The notes: generated by a model not told the origin, from the sequence alone. A DNA stretch of 64,000 nt from Paraburkholderia sp. UYCP14C (GCF_004197395.1 NZ_SELS01000028.1:38128-102127), one strand, 5' to 3'; shown: positions 41,144 to 50,515, numbered from the stretch's first letter. A program made the numbers and translations.

Positions 41144-42208
41144 CTAATGCTGGTGACGATGGTGGATGTCCGGGAAATGCGCATGCGAATGCGTGATGGG
41201 CAGATGGACGTGCAGATGGGTATGAGGCTCGTCACCGGCATACGGAAAGTCGTGCTCGTGCTGATGATGCTCGTCGTGCCGGTGCCGGTGTGAGTGCTCC
41301 ATCAGTTCGTGAGTATGCTCGTGCTCGTGCCGCTCGCGTACGTGCAGCCAGATGCCAAGCCCCATCAGCGCTGCGGCAATCCAGAAGGTGACGGCCGGAA
41401 GTTCAGGCCAGATGAGCAGCGAGATGGCGACACCGAACAACGGTGCAATCGAGAAGTAAGCGCCCGTGCGTGCCGTTCCAAGATGACGAAGCGCGACGAC
41501 AAATAGAACAAGACTCACCCCATAGCCTGCAAGCCCTGTGAGCATGGCTGCACCCACCGTGATTGCCGATGGCAGTGACGCTCCAGTCGCGATCGCAATC
41601 GCAAGATTCACCGGGCCGGCGATGAGTCCCTTCAGGCATGCGATTACCATCGCGTCGTTCGCGGACACCTTGCGCGTGAGATTGTTGTCGACTGCCCAGC
41701 ACAGACACGCTCCGACGATGAGCAGCGCACCGGCCGGCACACCCGCTTTTCCGGGAGTCCAGGACAACATCACGCCTCCGGCGACGATCGCAACCATGCC
41801 GAGAAACACTTGCAGATCGACGTTCTCCCGGAAAACCACCCATGCAACGATGGCGGTGAGCACGCCTTCGAGATTCAGCAGTAGCGAACTCGTTGCGGCC
41901 GGCGTGCTCGACAGGCCCAGCATCAGCAACGCGGGCCCGGCGACCCCGCCGGCGGCGATCGCGCCGGCGAGCCACGGCAATTCTGCTTTCTGAATCCGAT
42001 GATCATGGCTGGCGTGTGTCGACGCCTGTCGCATCCGGCGGAAGATGATGCCGACACCGAGTCCGACGCCGCTTCCCAGGTAGAACAGGCCCGCGACCAT
42101 GAACGGGGACATCGAGCCGAGCAGGGCTTTGGCAAGGGGCGTCGCCGCTCCGAACAGTGCCGCGGCACAGAGGGCGGTCAAAACCGCGGCGTGAAGTCTT
42201 GGTTTCAT
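41144..42208 (-). CDS. EamA/DMT family transporter with histidine-rich C-terminal tail
   Basis: A 354-residue permease of ten predicted helices in two EamA repeats: AALFGAATPLAKALLG, STPAATSSLLLNLEGVLTAIVAWVVFRE, CWAVDNNLTRKVS, FSIAPLFGVAISLLIW. The last 60 or so residues are cytosolic and extremely histidine-rich (HEHEHTHELMEHSHRHRHDEHHQHEHDF... HHRHQH). Such tails usually bind Ni, Co or Zn; a metal or metal-complex transport role is inferred. Drug/metabolite transporters normally lack this tail. No ribosome site is evident. Confidence 0.82.
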   Translation of the reverse strand: MKPRLHAAVLTALCAAALFGAATPLAKALLGSMSPFMVAGLFYLGSGVGLGVGIIFRRMRQASTHASHDHRIQKAELPWLAGAIAAGGVAGPALLMLGLSSTPAATSSLLLNLEGVLTAIVAWVVFRENVDLQVFLGMVAIVAGGVMLSWTPGKAGVPAGALLIVGACLCWAVDNNLTRKVSANDAMVIACLKGLIAGPVNLAIAIATGASLPSAITVGAAMLTGLAGYGVSLVLFVVALRHLGTARTGAYFSIAPLFGVAISLLIWPELPAVTFWIAAALMGLGIWLHVRERHEHEHTHELMEHSHRHRHDEHHQHEHDFPYAGDEPHTHLHVHLPITHSHAHFPDIHHRHQH

Positions 42209-42774
42209 GACAGGGAGGGGTGTGGGAACGCCAGATGGTGGGCTTGAGCAGGCAGTTTACCCCACGTGATGGGTGTGCTTTTGGGGGCGCCGGATGGGGA
42301 TTGCATGACATATTCGCAGCCCGGGTTGATGCATCGTTCGGTCGACACAGCGCCTGGTTGACCCGGGCCTCCACCTTGCGAGAGTGCGAGGCCGCAGCTG
42401 GACGGCTGTCGACTTCGCGCGGTACTCGAATGTAGTGAAGCAGTCAGTTCTGGTTTGGGACTCCGCTCAATCAGCGGACCATCGTGCCGGGGTCGCGCCA
42501 GCCAGGTCGTTGGCCAAACCGACATTCACGCCCGCAGTCATCGCCACCTCGACAGTGTGTCCGTGCCCACACACGCCACAAAAACACGGTCTCAATGAGG
42601 CGTGCGCTCGCCTACGATTGGTGAACTCAGCGACGCTCGGGCGCGCTGACGAAAACAGATCGACCCATTGGCACATCCATATACTATTTGCTCCAACTGT
42701 CTGCGACGAAAAACTGAGTGCCGCATTCGCGGCGCCTCCGGAGGAATCGAAGCAGGTTTTGCAAAGGTACGACG
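42209..42774. other. 566-bp intergenic region
   Basis: Between the divergent EamA transporter and the DUF4336 gene. Several open frames cross it, but none has family motifs or ribosome sites. It presumably contains both promoters; I see no convincing repeat or RNA. Confidence 0.45.
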
Positions 42775-43452
42775 ATGTCAGCTCTTCAGCCATTTGCGCA
42801 GAATATCTGGACGGCATTTGCCCCGCATTCTTTCTTGGGTTTGCATGTCGGAACGCGCATGGCCGTCATCCGGCTGTCATCGGGCAAACTGCTGCTGCAC
42901 TCGCCGATCCCGTTGAGCAGCGAATTGCGGACTTCCATTGATGCCTTGGGGCCGGTCGCGCATATCGTCTGTCCGAACCTGTTTCATCACATGTATGCCG
43001 CGCAAGCCGTGGCGGCTTATCCGCAGGCAATGCTTCACGGCCCGGCGGCCTTGCAACGCAAGCGAAAGGATCTCCGCTTCGACGCGGTGTTGACGGATCA
43101 GCCTCATCCGGATTGGTACGACGACCTTGAACTGCTAACGATCGAAGGCTGCATGCTGGGCGAAACGGTTTTATATCACCGGGCCACGCGGACTCTGATC
43201 GCCTCCGACCTGGTGGAGAACTTTCACCAGTCGCCTCACTGGTTGACGCGCAATTATCTGCGGCTGGGAGGTGTTCTCGGCCGGGTCGGATGGCATCCGT
43301 TGCTGCGAATCGCCTATCGCGACCGCAAGCGCGCCCGTGCTTGCGTCGACCGGTTGCTCGCCTGGCCGTTCGAACGCGTCGTGCTCGCACATGGCGACCT
43401 CCTGACGGACAACGCCCACGCATTGGTGCGCGAGGGCCTCGCCTGGCTCTGA
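42775..43452 (+). CDS. DUF4336 protein (metallo-beta-lactamase-like)
   Basis: A 225-residue protein resembling DUF4336: GLHVGTRMAVIRLSSGKLLLHSPIPL, HIVCPNLFHHMYAAQAVAAYPQAMLHGP, ETVLYHRATRTLIASDL and VVLAHGDLLTDNAHALVREGLAWL. These match the reduced metallo-beta-lactamase-like fold of the family, in which metal ligands are partly retained. ATG 42775 has AAAGG about 7 bp upstream. Function is unknown. Confidence 0.75.
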   Translation: MSALQPFAQNIWTAFAPHSFLGLHVGTRMAVIRLSSGKLLLHSPIPLSSELRTSIDALGPVAHIVCPNLFHHMYAAQAVAAYPQAMLHGPAALQRKRKDLRFDAVLTDQPHPDWYDDLELLTIEGCMLGETVLYHRATRTLIASDLVENFHQSPHWLTRNYLRLGGVLGRVGWHPLLRIAYRDRKRARACVDRLLAWPFERVVLAHGDLLTDNAHALVREGLAWL

Positions 43453-43502
43453 ATGAGCATCGCGCAGCGCGAGCGAATCGGCATGGCGCTGCGCCCGCGC
43501 GG

Positions 43503-44459
43503 TCATCGCGCGTCTAGAGGAAACTGCCGGTCGAAGCTCGGCGTGACGTCGAGGCGCGTCTTGATCACGTCCGCGCGGTGATACAGGTCGGCGGTCTTTT
43601 GCTGCTCGGCGACCAGACCGTCGTCGATCGCGACGGGATGCAATTGCGCGCGCTGGTAGACCGTCTTCAGCACGTCGGGCGGCAAGCCGGTCACCTTCGA
43701 TTGCATCGCGGCCACTTCGTCGGGATGTGCAAGCGCCCAGCGCTGACCGGCGGCGACGCGCTTCAGGAAGTCGGCGATTTCCGCGTGCTTGGCGTTGATC
43801 GAAGTCTCCGTCGCCGCCTGGAAACTGAGTCCCGACGAAAGGTCGATGCCGTTGGCAATGCTGCGGTCATGATCCTTTTGCTCGGCGAGCGCGACATATG
43901 GGTCCCACGTGGACCATGCATCTACATTGCCCGACGCGAGCGCGGCTTTCGCATCGGCCGGCTGCATGAAACGCAGCGATACGTCGGACAGCTTGATGCC
44001 GGCGCGCTCCAAGGTCGCAATCGCGAGGTAGTGGCCGATCGAGCCGCGCGTCGTCGCGATGCGCATGCCCTTGAGATCGGCGGCCGTTTTGATCGGCGAG
44101 CCGTCGGGCACGATGATCGCGAGGTCGCGTGGTATCGAGCGTGTTGCCGCGACTGCACGCACCCGCGCGCCCGCGGCGTAGGCGAAGATCAGCGGCGCAT
44201 CGCCGAGACCGCCGACGTCGATCGCGCCCGCATTGAGTGCTTCGCCGAGTGGTTGCGCGGCCGGGAAGTTAAACCATTCGATCTTGTACGGCAGATTGTT
44301 CAGTTGTCCGGAGGCTTCGAGAATGCCGCGAGTCTGCAACTGCTGGTCGCCAACTTTCAGCGTGGCATCGGCCATCGCCGCAAAGGGAGTGAACGCGCCG
44401 AGCGCGCCGAGCAGAAGACCGGAAAACTTCCGTAGAAACCGATTCAAAAGATAGGACAT
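43503..44459 (-). CDS. SsuA-like sulfonate ABC transporter substrate-binding protein
   Basis: A 318-residue periplasmic protein with signal peptide MSYLLNRFLRKFSGLLLGALGAFTPFAAMA and the SsuA-type fold: KVGDQQLQTRGILEASGQLNNLPYKIEWFNFPAAQPLGEALNAGAIDVGGLGDAPLIF, TAADLKGMRIATTRGSIGHYLAI, NVDAWSTWDPYVALAEQ. It binds aliphatic sulfonates or related anions. The start is chosen from the signal peptide. It is divergent from a LysR regulator and close to an SsuD-like monooxygenase, but no permease or ATPase is in the window. Confidence 0.85.
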   Translation of the reverse strand: MSYLLNRFLRKFSGLLLGALGAFTPFAAMADATLKVGDQQLQTRGILEASGQLNNLPYKIEWFNFPAAQPLGEALNAGAIDVGGLGDAPLIFAYAAGARVRAVAATRSIPRDLAIIVPDGSPIKTAADLKGMRIATTRGSIGHYLAIATLERAGIKLSDVSLRFMQPADAKAALASGNVDAWSTWDPYVALAEQKDHDRSIANGIDLSSGLSFQAATETSINAKHAEIADFLKRVAAGQRWALAHPDEVAAMQSKVTGLPPDVLKTVYQRAQLHPVAIDDGLVAEQQKTADLYHRADVIKTRLDVTPSFDRQFPLDAR

Positions 44460-44659
44460 GGGATGCGCTGCGCAGACGAGGTAGAAAAACACACGATACG
44501 TATGCACGTTTTATAAGGCAAACGCATTGTTCTGCTTTGTTAATATGCGAGCGAGGAAAGCACGCGCCGCTTGAAAACCGGTGCGTCGACACGCTAAGCT
44601 CACGCAAGGGTCATGCATGCGCGGGCCATTCAACGTTCCATCCAACCACACAGCATTCC

Positions 44660-45571
44660 ATGAAACTCGATGAGATCGAGGCCTTCGTCGCCGTCGTGCG
44701 CAGCCAGTCGCTGAGTCAGGCTGCCGATTCTCTCGCGCTCACGCAACCTGCCGTCACGCGACGCATACAGAACTTCGAGGAAGCGCTCGGCGTCGAGCTG
44801 CTCGACCGCAATACCAAGCCGTTGAAGACCACGCCAATGGGCCGCGCGGTGTACGAGCAATGCCGCGCGATCGTCCGCGAAGTGGATGCGCTCAGGCATC
44901 TCGTCACCGACGACGCACCGCTTGCCGGCGTGCTGCGCCTCGGCGTCGCGCAGACGGTCGCCGACGTCGCGATGCTGAAGGCCTTGCACGCGTTGCGCGG
45001 CGCGCATCCGGAGTTGCAGGCGCGCGTGTCGACGGGATGGGGCACTCCATTGCTGCAGAAGGTCGATGACGGCGAGCTCGATGCCGCGATCGTGCTGTTG
45101 GCGGCCAATCGCGTGTTGCCCGACACGTTGGCCGGAGAAACCCTCGGCGAGCTGAAGCTCGCGGTCGTCGCGCGAAAGGGCAGTCTGAAAAAGCGCACGC
45201 ACACGCTGGCCGAATGCCAGTCTTATGGGTGGGTGCTGAATCCGGACGGCTGCGGTTTTCGGGCGGGGCTGCAGCAGGCGCTCGCCGCGCAAGGCTATGC
45301 GCTGAAGCTGAACCTCGAGACGCTCGGCACCGAACTGCAACTCGGACTCGTCGCCGATGGCGTCGGGCTGGGGCTGGTTCCGCTGCCGTTGTTGCGCATC
45401 AGTGCGCATGCCGCGCGGCTCGATGTGGTTCAGCTCAGCGACTTCAAGCCTGAGATCGCGGTGTGGATCGTCAGGTCGCGCGCGCTCGGCAAGATGCAGT
45501 CGGCGCTCGCCGTGCTGTCGGAATGCGTCGCGCAGAGCTTCAAGGCGGCGCGCCTGTCGCGCGCTGCGTAA
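44660..45571 (+). CDS. LysR-type transcriptional regulator of the sulfur cluster
   Basis: The 303-residue regulator has an N-terminal winged helix (MKLDEIEAFVAVVRSQSLSQAADSLALTQPAVTRRIQNFEEALGVELLDR) and an effector domain including RLGVAQTVADVAMLKALH and GLVADGVGLGLVPLPLL. Neighbours are an SsuA-like binding protein (divergent) and thiol/sulfonate enzymes (convergent), so it probably controls alternative-sulfur genes like SsuR or CysB relatives. The ATG at 44660 begins at the helix-turn-helix; the longer frame from 44537 is not needed. Confidence 0.85.
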   Translation: MKLDEIEAFVAVVRSQSLSQAADSLALTQPAVTRRIQNFEEALGVELLDRNTKPLKTTPMGRAVYEQCRAIVREVDALRHLVTDDAPLAGVLRLGVAQTVADVAMLKALHALRGAHPELQARVSTGWGTPLLQKVDDGELDAAIVLLAANRVLPDTLAGETLGELKLAVVARKGSLKKRTHTLAECQSYGWVLNPDGCGFRAGLQQALAAQGYALKLNLETLGTELQLGLVADGVGLGLVPLPLLRISAHAARLDVVQLSDFKPEIAVWIVRSRALGKMQSALAVLSECVAQSFKAARLSRAA

Positions 45572-45623
45572 CAGCGACGATGCGAGCGCACGCGTGACGC
45601 GGCGCCCGTGTTGGATCCGTCGA

Positions 45624-47231
45624 TCAGATCACGAAGAAGCCATGCGTGCCATCGCGCTCGAGCTGCGCGACGAGGCCGTACTCCCATTCCAGATACGCGT
45701 TCATCGCGTCGCGCGCGTTGTCGGTGCCCTCGTACGGACGCCGGTAACGATCGATGCGCGGCGACGCGAGACGAGCGTCGCCGGTTTCGGTCGGTTGCCC
45801 CGCGCGAATCCATGCGGAGGTGCCGCCTTCGAGTACGTGCACGGGCTTGCCGGTCAGGGCGGCAATCTCCGGCGCCGCGAACGGCGCGAGCGCACTCGTC
45901 GCGCACGTGACCACGTAGCGTTTCGCATCGGGGAGCGTGCGCAGATCGTCGAAGGTGTTCGACAGTCGCGAGCGCACGAGCCACCAGGCACCCGGAATAT
46001 GGGCCTTCACATGATTGGCGCTGGCCGTCACGTCGATCACGACCGTCCCGCTCGATGGGTCGGCGAGGAGCGCGGCCAGTTCGTCCGCGGACACGTTTGG
46101 CGTGGGTGCCGGCTCGGGCTTTGCGCCGCGCCATGCGCCGCTCGCGCTCAGGTCTTGGGGTGTAGCCCCGTCGACCACATACACGTCGATGTTCGTCTGC
46201 GCGAGCCACGAGGCGGTCATGTTCGCGCGCACGCCGTCGTCGTCGAACAGCACGACACGTGCGCCGCGCACGGGGGCGAACATCTCGGTTTCCTGCACGA
46301 GCTGGCCGCCCGGCGCGCCCTGAAAACCAGGCGCATGCGCGCGTTCGTATTCGGCGGGCGCGCGCACGTCGAAGCGATAGATGCTGCGCGACGCTTCGGC
46401 GGCCCAGCGCGCGGCTTCGTCGAGTGTCGTGCGGCTCACGCCCGCGCGGTCCGCAAGCGCGCGCGCCGCGCCACGCGACGCGGCGAGGTAGTGGGTATTG
46501 AGGCCGGCTCGCGGATCGAACTGCCGGTCGCTGCCATGTTCGAGCGGCTGCCCCGCGAGCGTCCAGCCGATCGTGCCGTTGCGCAGCGCCGCTACCGGAT
46601 TCGGCAGCCCCGCGTTGACGAGCGACTGCGCGCCGATGATGCTGCGCGTGCGCCCCGCGCAATTGACGATCACGCGCGTCTTCGGGTCCGGCGCGAGCGC
46701 ACGCGCACGCAGCACGAGTTCGGCACCGGGAACGCTGACGCTGCCGGGGATGTTCATCGTCTGGTATTCGTCGAAGCGCCGTGCATCGAGCACGACGACG
46801 TCAGCGGCATCGGCAAGCAGCGTCTGGACGGCCTCGGCTGACAACGACGGCGTGTGCCGGCGCGCTTCGACGAATTCGCCAAATGCCTTGCTCGGCACGT
46901 TGACGTCGCGAAACACCTCGCCGCCGGCGCGAATCCAGCCGTCGAGCCCGCCCGCGAGCAGCGCGACCTGCGTATAGCCGAGCGCCGTCAGTTTGTCGGC
47001 GGCGCGTGCGGCGAGTCCTTCGCCGGCGTCGAGCAGCACGATCGGCACGTCGCGGCGCGGCAGACGCGTATAGGCGTCGAGTTCGAGTTTCGACAGCGGA
47101 AAATTTGCCGCGAATAGCGGATGAGCCTGCGCATGCGGGTCTTCTTCGCGGACGTCCAGCAGCGCGATTTCGCGGCGTGCGAGCAGCGCTTCGCGCACGT
47201 CTTCGTAGGTGCGAATCTGATAGGTCTTCAT
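45624..47231 (-). CDS. Four-domain rhodanese-like sulfurtransferase
   Basis: The 535-residue protein consists of four tandem rhodanese domains of about 130 residues. The active-site loop alternates: domain 1 has Asp (LLDAGEG), domain 2 has Cys (VNCAGRTRS), domain 3 has Asp (LFDDDGVR) and domain 4 has Cys (VTCATSAL). So domains 2 and 4 could be catalytic, 1 and 3 structural or regulatory. It follows the cysteine-dioxygenase-like gene with a 3-bp coupled overlap. A role in moving sulfane sulfur during thiol or sulfonate use is likely. Confidence 0.86.
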   Translation of the reverse strand: MKTYQIRTYEDVREALLARREIALLDVREEDPHAQAHPLFAANFPLSKLELDAYTRLPRRDVPIVLLDAGEGLAARAADKLTALGYTQVALLAGGLDGWIRAGGEVFRDVNVPSKAFGEFVEARRHTPSLSAEAVQTLLADAADVVVLDARRFDEYQTMNIPGSVSVPGAELVLRARALAPDPKTRVIVNCAGRTRSIIGAQSLVNAGLPNPVAALRNGTIGWTLAGQPLEHGSDRQFDPRAGLNTHYLAASRGAARALADRAGVSRTTLDEAARWAAEASRSIYRFDVRAPAEYERAHAPGFQGAPGGQLVQETEMFAPVRGARVVLFDDDGVRANMTASWLAQTNIDVYVVDGATPQDLSASGAWRGAKPEPAPTPNVSADELAALLADPSSGTVVIDVTASANHVKAHIPGAWWLVRSRLSNTFDDLRTLPDAKRYVVTCATSALAPFAAPEIAALTGKPVHVLEGGTSAWIRAGQPTETGDARLASPRIDRYRRPYEGTDNARDAMNAYLEWEYGLVAQLERDGTHGFFVI

Positions 47232-47824
47232 CAGTGATGCTGTTCCTTGCTGAGGTCCCACAGGTTGGGGAGCGTGTCGTTCGAGTAACCGGAGATGAAG
47301 GGCTTCGGCAGGCCGTCGGGCGTGTACGTCGAGCGGCGCACCGCGCCGATGTTCGCGCCATACACGTGGATGCTGATCGACGTGCGGTCGTCGTAGGCGT
47401 TGCGAACGCGATGAATGTCGCCGAAGCGCGGCGACACCGCTTCTACGTCGCCCGCTTCGAGGCGCACTTCGGCGCCCGTCTGACGCAGCGTGCCGTCGTC
47501 GTGGCGCGCATAGGGCGCCGCGAGTTCGGCGCCGCGCAGCACGCCGATCAAACCCCACACCGTGTGGTCGTGAATCGGCGTCTGCTGGCCCGGTCCCCAT
47601 ACGAAGCTGACGACGCTGAAGCGCTGGCGCGCATCGGCATACAACAGAAACTGTTGATAGCGCTCGGCCGACGCTTGCACGTAGGCGTCCGGCAGCCAGT
47701 CGTCGACGCGGATCAGCTCGCGCAGCGCGTGTGCGCCTCGATCGAGCAATTCGGCTTCATTGACGCCAGAATCGACGAGCGTGGCGATTTCGCCGATGAA
47801 ACGCCGCAGTTTATGCATGGCCAT
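47231..47824 (-). CDS. Cysteine dioxygenase-family thiol dioxygenase
   Basis: A 197-residue cupin of the cysteine dioxygenase family: metal-binding His-x-His in TPIHDHTVWGLIGVLRGAEL (near 85) and the third histidine in FGDIHRVRNAYDD, then SIHVYGANIG. Such enzymes add O2 to the thiol of cysteine or 3-mercaptopropionate, giving sulfinates. The rhodanese gene follows by overlap and the aldolase precedes by overlap (TGATG), so it is translationally coupled. Substrate choice (cysteine versus mercaptopropionate) cannot be told by eye. Confidence 0.82.
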   Translation of the reverse strand: MAMHKLRRFIGEIATLVDSGVNEAELLDRGAHALRELIRVDDWLPDAYVQASAERYQQFLLYADARQRFSVVSFVWGPGQQTPIHDHTVWGLIGVLRGAELAAPYARHDDGTLRQTGAEVRLEAGDVEAVSPRFGDIHRVRNAYDDRTSISIHVYGANIGAVRRSTYTPDGLPKPFISGYSNDTLPNLWDLSKEQHH

Positions 47825-48639
47825 CAGTCGAGCAGTTCCGGTTCGGCTTCGACGAGCCCTTCATACAGGCTGTCGAATGCGTGTCGTGCGCCGTTCGCGC
47901 GGCCGACCTGCTGATGCGTGAGAGCCGCCACGTCGTGCGGAATCGGCTGCGGCGTGCCGGCCGCCTGCGCGAGCAGTTGGGCATGGCACGCGTTGTCGAG
48001 CGCGATGTACCACCACGCGGCTGCCTCCACGGAAGAACCGGCCGTCAGGATGCCGTGGTTCTTCAGGATCACGGCCTTGTGCGAGCCGAGCGCGTCCGCA
48101 ATGCGCGCGCCTTCAGCGGTGTCGAGCACGACGCCGCGAAAATCGTCGAACAGTGCGTGGTCTTCGTAGAACGCGCACGAGTCCTGCGTCAATGGATCGA
48201 GCTTGCGCCCGAGCGTCGACCATGCCTTGCCATGCAGCGAATGCGTATGCGCGGCGGCCACGACGTCGGGCCGTGCCTCGTGAATGGCCGCGTGAATCGC
48301 GAACGCGGCCTGATTCACCGGTCCGTCGCCGATCACGATCTCGCCGCGACTGTTGACGAGCAACAGATCCGACACGCGGATACGGCCGAAATGGCGGCCA
48401 AGCGGATTGACCCAGAAATGATCGGTCCATTCGGGATCGCGCGCGGTGATGTGACCGGCCAGACCCTGCGCGAAGCCGTAACGCGCGAACAGTCGGAACG
48501 CGCCGGCGAGGCGCTGTTGCCGGTGCAGACGCTCCTGCGCGAGCGAGCGGGGCGGCTCGGCTGCGTCGTCGAACCAGAATTGGCGCAATGGGGTGGGGCG
48601 AAACGCAAGCGAGGGCGTATCGGCGAGTACGGTGCTCAT
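47824..48639 (-). CDS. Class II aldolase/adducin family protein
   Basis: A 271-residue protein with the class II aldolase/adducin fold: FARYGFAQGLAGHITARDP, FWVNPLGRHFGRIRVSDLLLVNSRGEIV, a metal site in VVAAAHTHSLHGKAWSTLG, and NHGILTAGSSVEAAAWWYIALDNACHAQ for the third histidine. These enzymes cleave sugar phosphates or act in sulfolactate/thiol pathways. It sits between the SsuD-like monooxygenase and the thiol dioxygenase; a role in breaking down a sulfur-containing carbon skeleton is inferred. Confidence 0.84.
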   Translation of the reverse strand: MSTVLADTPSLAFRPTPLRQFWFDDAAEPPRSLAQERLHRQQRLAGAFRLFARYGFAQGLAGHITARDPEWTDHFWVNPLGRHFGRIRVSDLLLVNSRGEIVIGDGPVNQAAFAIHAAIHEARPDVVAAAHTHSLHGKAWSTLGRKLDPLTQDSCAFYEDHALFDDFRGVVLDTAEGARIADALGSHKAVILKNHGILTAGSSVEAAAWWYIALDNACHAQLLAQAAGTPQPIPHDVAALTHQQVGRANGARHAFDSLYEGLVEAEPELLD

Positions 48640-48657
48640 GATGTCGTCGCGCTCCGG

Positions 48658-49734
48658 TTACGCCGCGTGGCGTGCGCGCGACGTCAGTTCGCGCGTGGCG
48701 GGAATCAGTTCGCGGCCGTAGTCGATCGCGTCTTCGAGCGGGTCGAAGCCGCGGATCAGGAACGTCGTGACGCCGAGCGCGTGATATTCGGCGAGCGTTT
48801 GCGCGACCTGTGCCGGTGTGCCGACGAGCGCCGTCGAATTCGAGCGGCCGCCGATCTCTCTCGCGACCGCGGTCCACAGACGTTCGTCCGCGCGCACGCC
48901 GTCACCGGCCGCCGCAAGCAGGCGCTTCGCGCCTTCGCTCTGTTGCGGGCCACCACGCGCGAAGCCTTGTTCGACGCGCAACCGGCGCGTCTCGTCGAGG
49001 ATGTGTTCGGCGCGTTCCCACGCGGCTTTTTCCGTCGACGCGAGGATCGGCCGGAACGACACAGAGAAGCGCACGCTGCGGCCATGTTTGGTGGCTTCGG
49101 CTTGCACCCGCGTGATCTGCTCGTGGACCTGCTGTTTCGATTCGCCCCACAGCGCGTAGACGTCCGCGTGTTTGCCCGCGACCGCGAGCGCGGGTTCCGA
49201 GGCACCACCGAAATAGATCGGCACGTGTGGCGTCTGTTTCGGCTTCACATCGGAGAAGGCTTTTTCGAAGCGGTAGAAACGGCCCTCGTGATCGAACGGA
49301 CGCTCTTCGGTCCAGACCCGGCGCAAGATCTGCAGATACTCGTCGGTGCGCGCGTAGCGCTCGTCGTGGCTCAGGAAGTCGCCGTCGCGTCGCTGGTCTT
49401 CGTCGCTGCCGCCGGAGATGAAGTGCACCGCGAGGCGGCCGCCGGAAAAATGATCGAGCGTCGCGAGCTGGCGCGCTGCCAGAGTCGGCGCGACGAAGCC
49501 CGGCCGATGCGCGAGCATGAAATGCACGCGCGAGGTCACGCTCGCGGCGTAGGCGATCGTGATGGTCGCGTCGGGACTGGTCGAACTGTGGGGCACGAGG
49601 ATGCGGTCGAAGCCCGCGTTTTCATGGGCTTGCGCGAAGACGCGCACGTAATCGGTATCGACCGCGGGGCCTTGGGGAGCATGTGTCTCCGAGACTTTGC
49701 GTTGCTGGATCATGCCGATGAATTCGACGCTCAC
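48658..49734 (-). CDS. FMN-dependent alkanesulfonate-type monooxygenase (SsuD/LLM family)
   Basis: A 358-residue bacterial-luciferase-like monooxygenase. SsuD landmarks: RPGFVAPTLAARQLATLDHFSGGRLAVHFISGG, DFLSHDERYARTDEYLQILRRVW, HVPIYFGGASEPALAVAGKHADVYALWGES and GTPAQVAQTLAEYHALGVTTFLIRGFDPLEDA. It would cleave C-S bonds of sulfonates using reduced FMN and O2. It starts at GTG 49734 with AAGGAG 5-6 bp upstream. It is first in the minus-strand sulfur operon. The region upstream (49840-49890) is AT-rich and probably contains the promoter. Confidence 0.88.
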   Translation of the reverse strand: MSVEFIGMIQQRKVSETHAPQGPAVDTDYVRVFAQAHENAGFDRILVPHSSTSPDATITIAYAASVTSRVHFMLAHRPGFVAPTLAARQLATLDHFSGGRLAVHFISGGSDEDQRRDGDFLSHDERYARTDEYLQILRRVWTEERPFDHEGRFYRFEKAFSDVKPKQTPHVPIYFGGASEPALAVAGKHADVYALWGESKQQVHEQITRVQAEATKHGRSVRFSVSFRPILASTEKAAWERAEHILDETRRLRVEQGFARGGPQQSEGAKRLLAAAGDGVRADERLWTAVAREIGGRSNSTALVGTPAQVAQTLAEYHALGVTTFLIRGFDPLEDAIDYGRELIPATRELTSRARHAA

Positions 49735-49990
49735 GGTAGCTCCTTGCCGGATATTCGTTTCGATGGAGAAATGGCAGCGGACGCAGACGTGGCGCGGCGC
49801 ACGCCTGCGGGACGAATTCAGGCTAACACCGGGTTATGCAAAGACTAAATATTGAATTGAGCTAAAGATATAGATTGTGCATGTTAGCGTGGGCGGATTT
49901 CCCCCTCTGGTGAAGGCATTCGGACTCGGCACGGGCACGCGGGTCGGCGTGCACGACCTTCACGAACGGATCTAACGACGCCAGTCGGCA

Positions 49991-50515
49991 TTATTTGATC
50001 GTGTCGGCCGCGACCTTGCACACGGCGGAGCCCTGCTCGGCGGTGCCCCCGCTGCATCCGATAGCACCGATAAGCTTTCCTCCGTCCAGCAGCGGAAATC
50101 CTCCCGGCGACGCGACCAGCTGCGGATCCAGCGTGCTCAAGTAGGTATGTCCGGCCTCGAACTGGTTGTAGAAGACGCGGGTTTCGCGACGAAATCGCGC
50201 CGACGTGCGAGCTTTGTTCTGCGATATCGCAATCGATGCGTATTGCGCGCCGTCCATGCGTTCAAATGCAACGAGCTCACCATGTGTATCGACAACGGCG
50301 ATGTTCATTTTCCAATCGCGTCTCTTTGCTTCCGCTTCTGCAATCGCGAGCAGCTTCTTTGCGGTGTCTACACCGATTGGCGTGCCGTAAGGAATGTCGA
50401 ATGGCATCTTCTCCGGCATCGCGCCAGAGGAGGGTGGTGAGGCTGGGGTTTGTGCCATTGCCGCGGTCGTTGCGACGAGGCAGGCCAGACATGCGATATG
50501 GACGAGCTTTTGCAT
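49991..50515 (-). CDS. GlcG/HbpS (DUF336) family periplasmic protein
   Basis: A 174-residue secreted protein: signal peptide MQKLVHIACLACLVATTAAMA, then a proline-rich segment and a GlcG-like domain (GVDTAKKLLAIAEAEAKRRDWKMNIAVVDTHGELVAFERMDGA, GFPLLDGGKLIGAIGCSGGTAEQGSAVC). The family includes haem-binding HbpS and GlcG of glycolate operons. AGGAG lies 8 bp before the ATG. Ligand unknown. Confidence 0.85.
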   Translation of the reverse strand: MQKLVHIACLACLVATTAAMAQTPASPPSSGAMPEKMPFDIPYGTPIGVDTAKKLLAIAEAEAKRRDWKMNIAVVDTHGELVAFERMDGAQYASIAISQNKARTSARFRRETRVFYNQFEAGHTYLSTLDPQLVASPGGFPLLDGGKLIGAIGCSGGTAEQGSAVCKVAADTIK

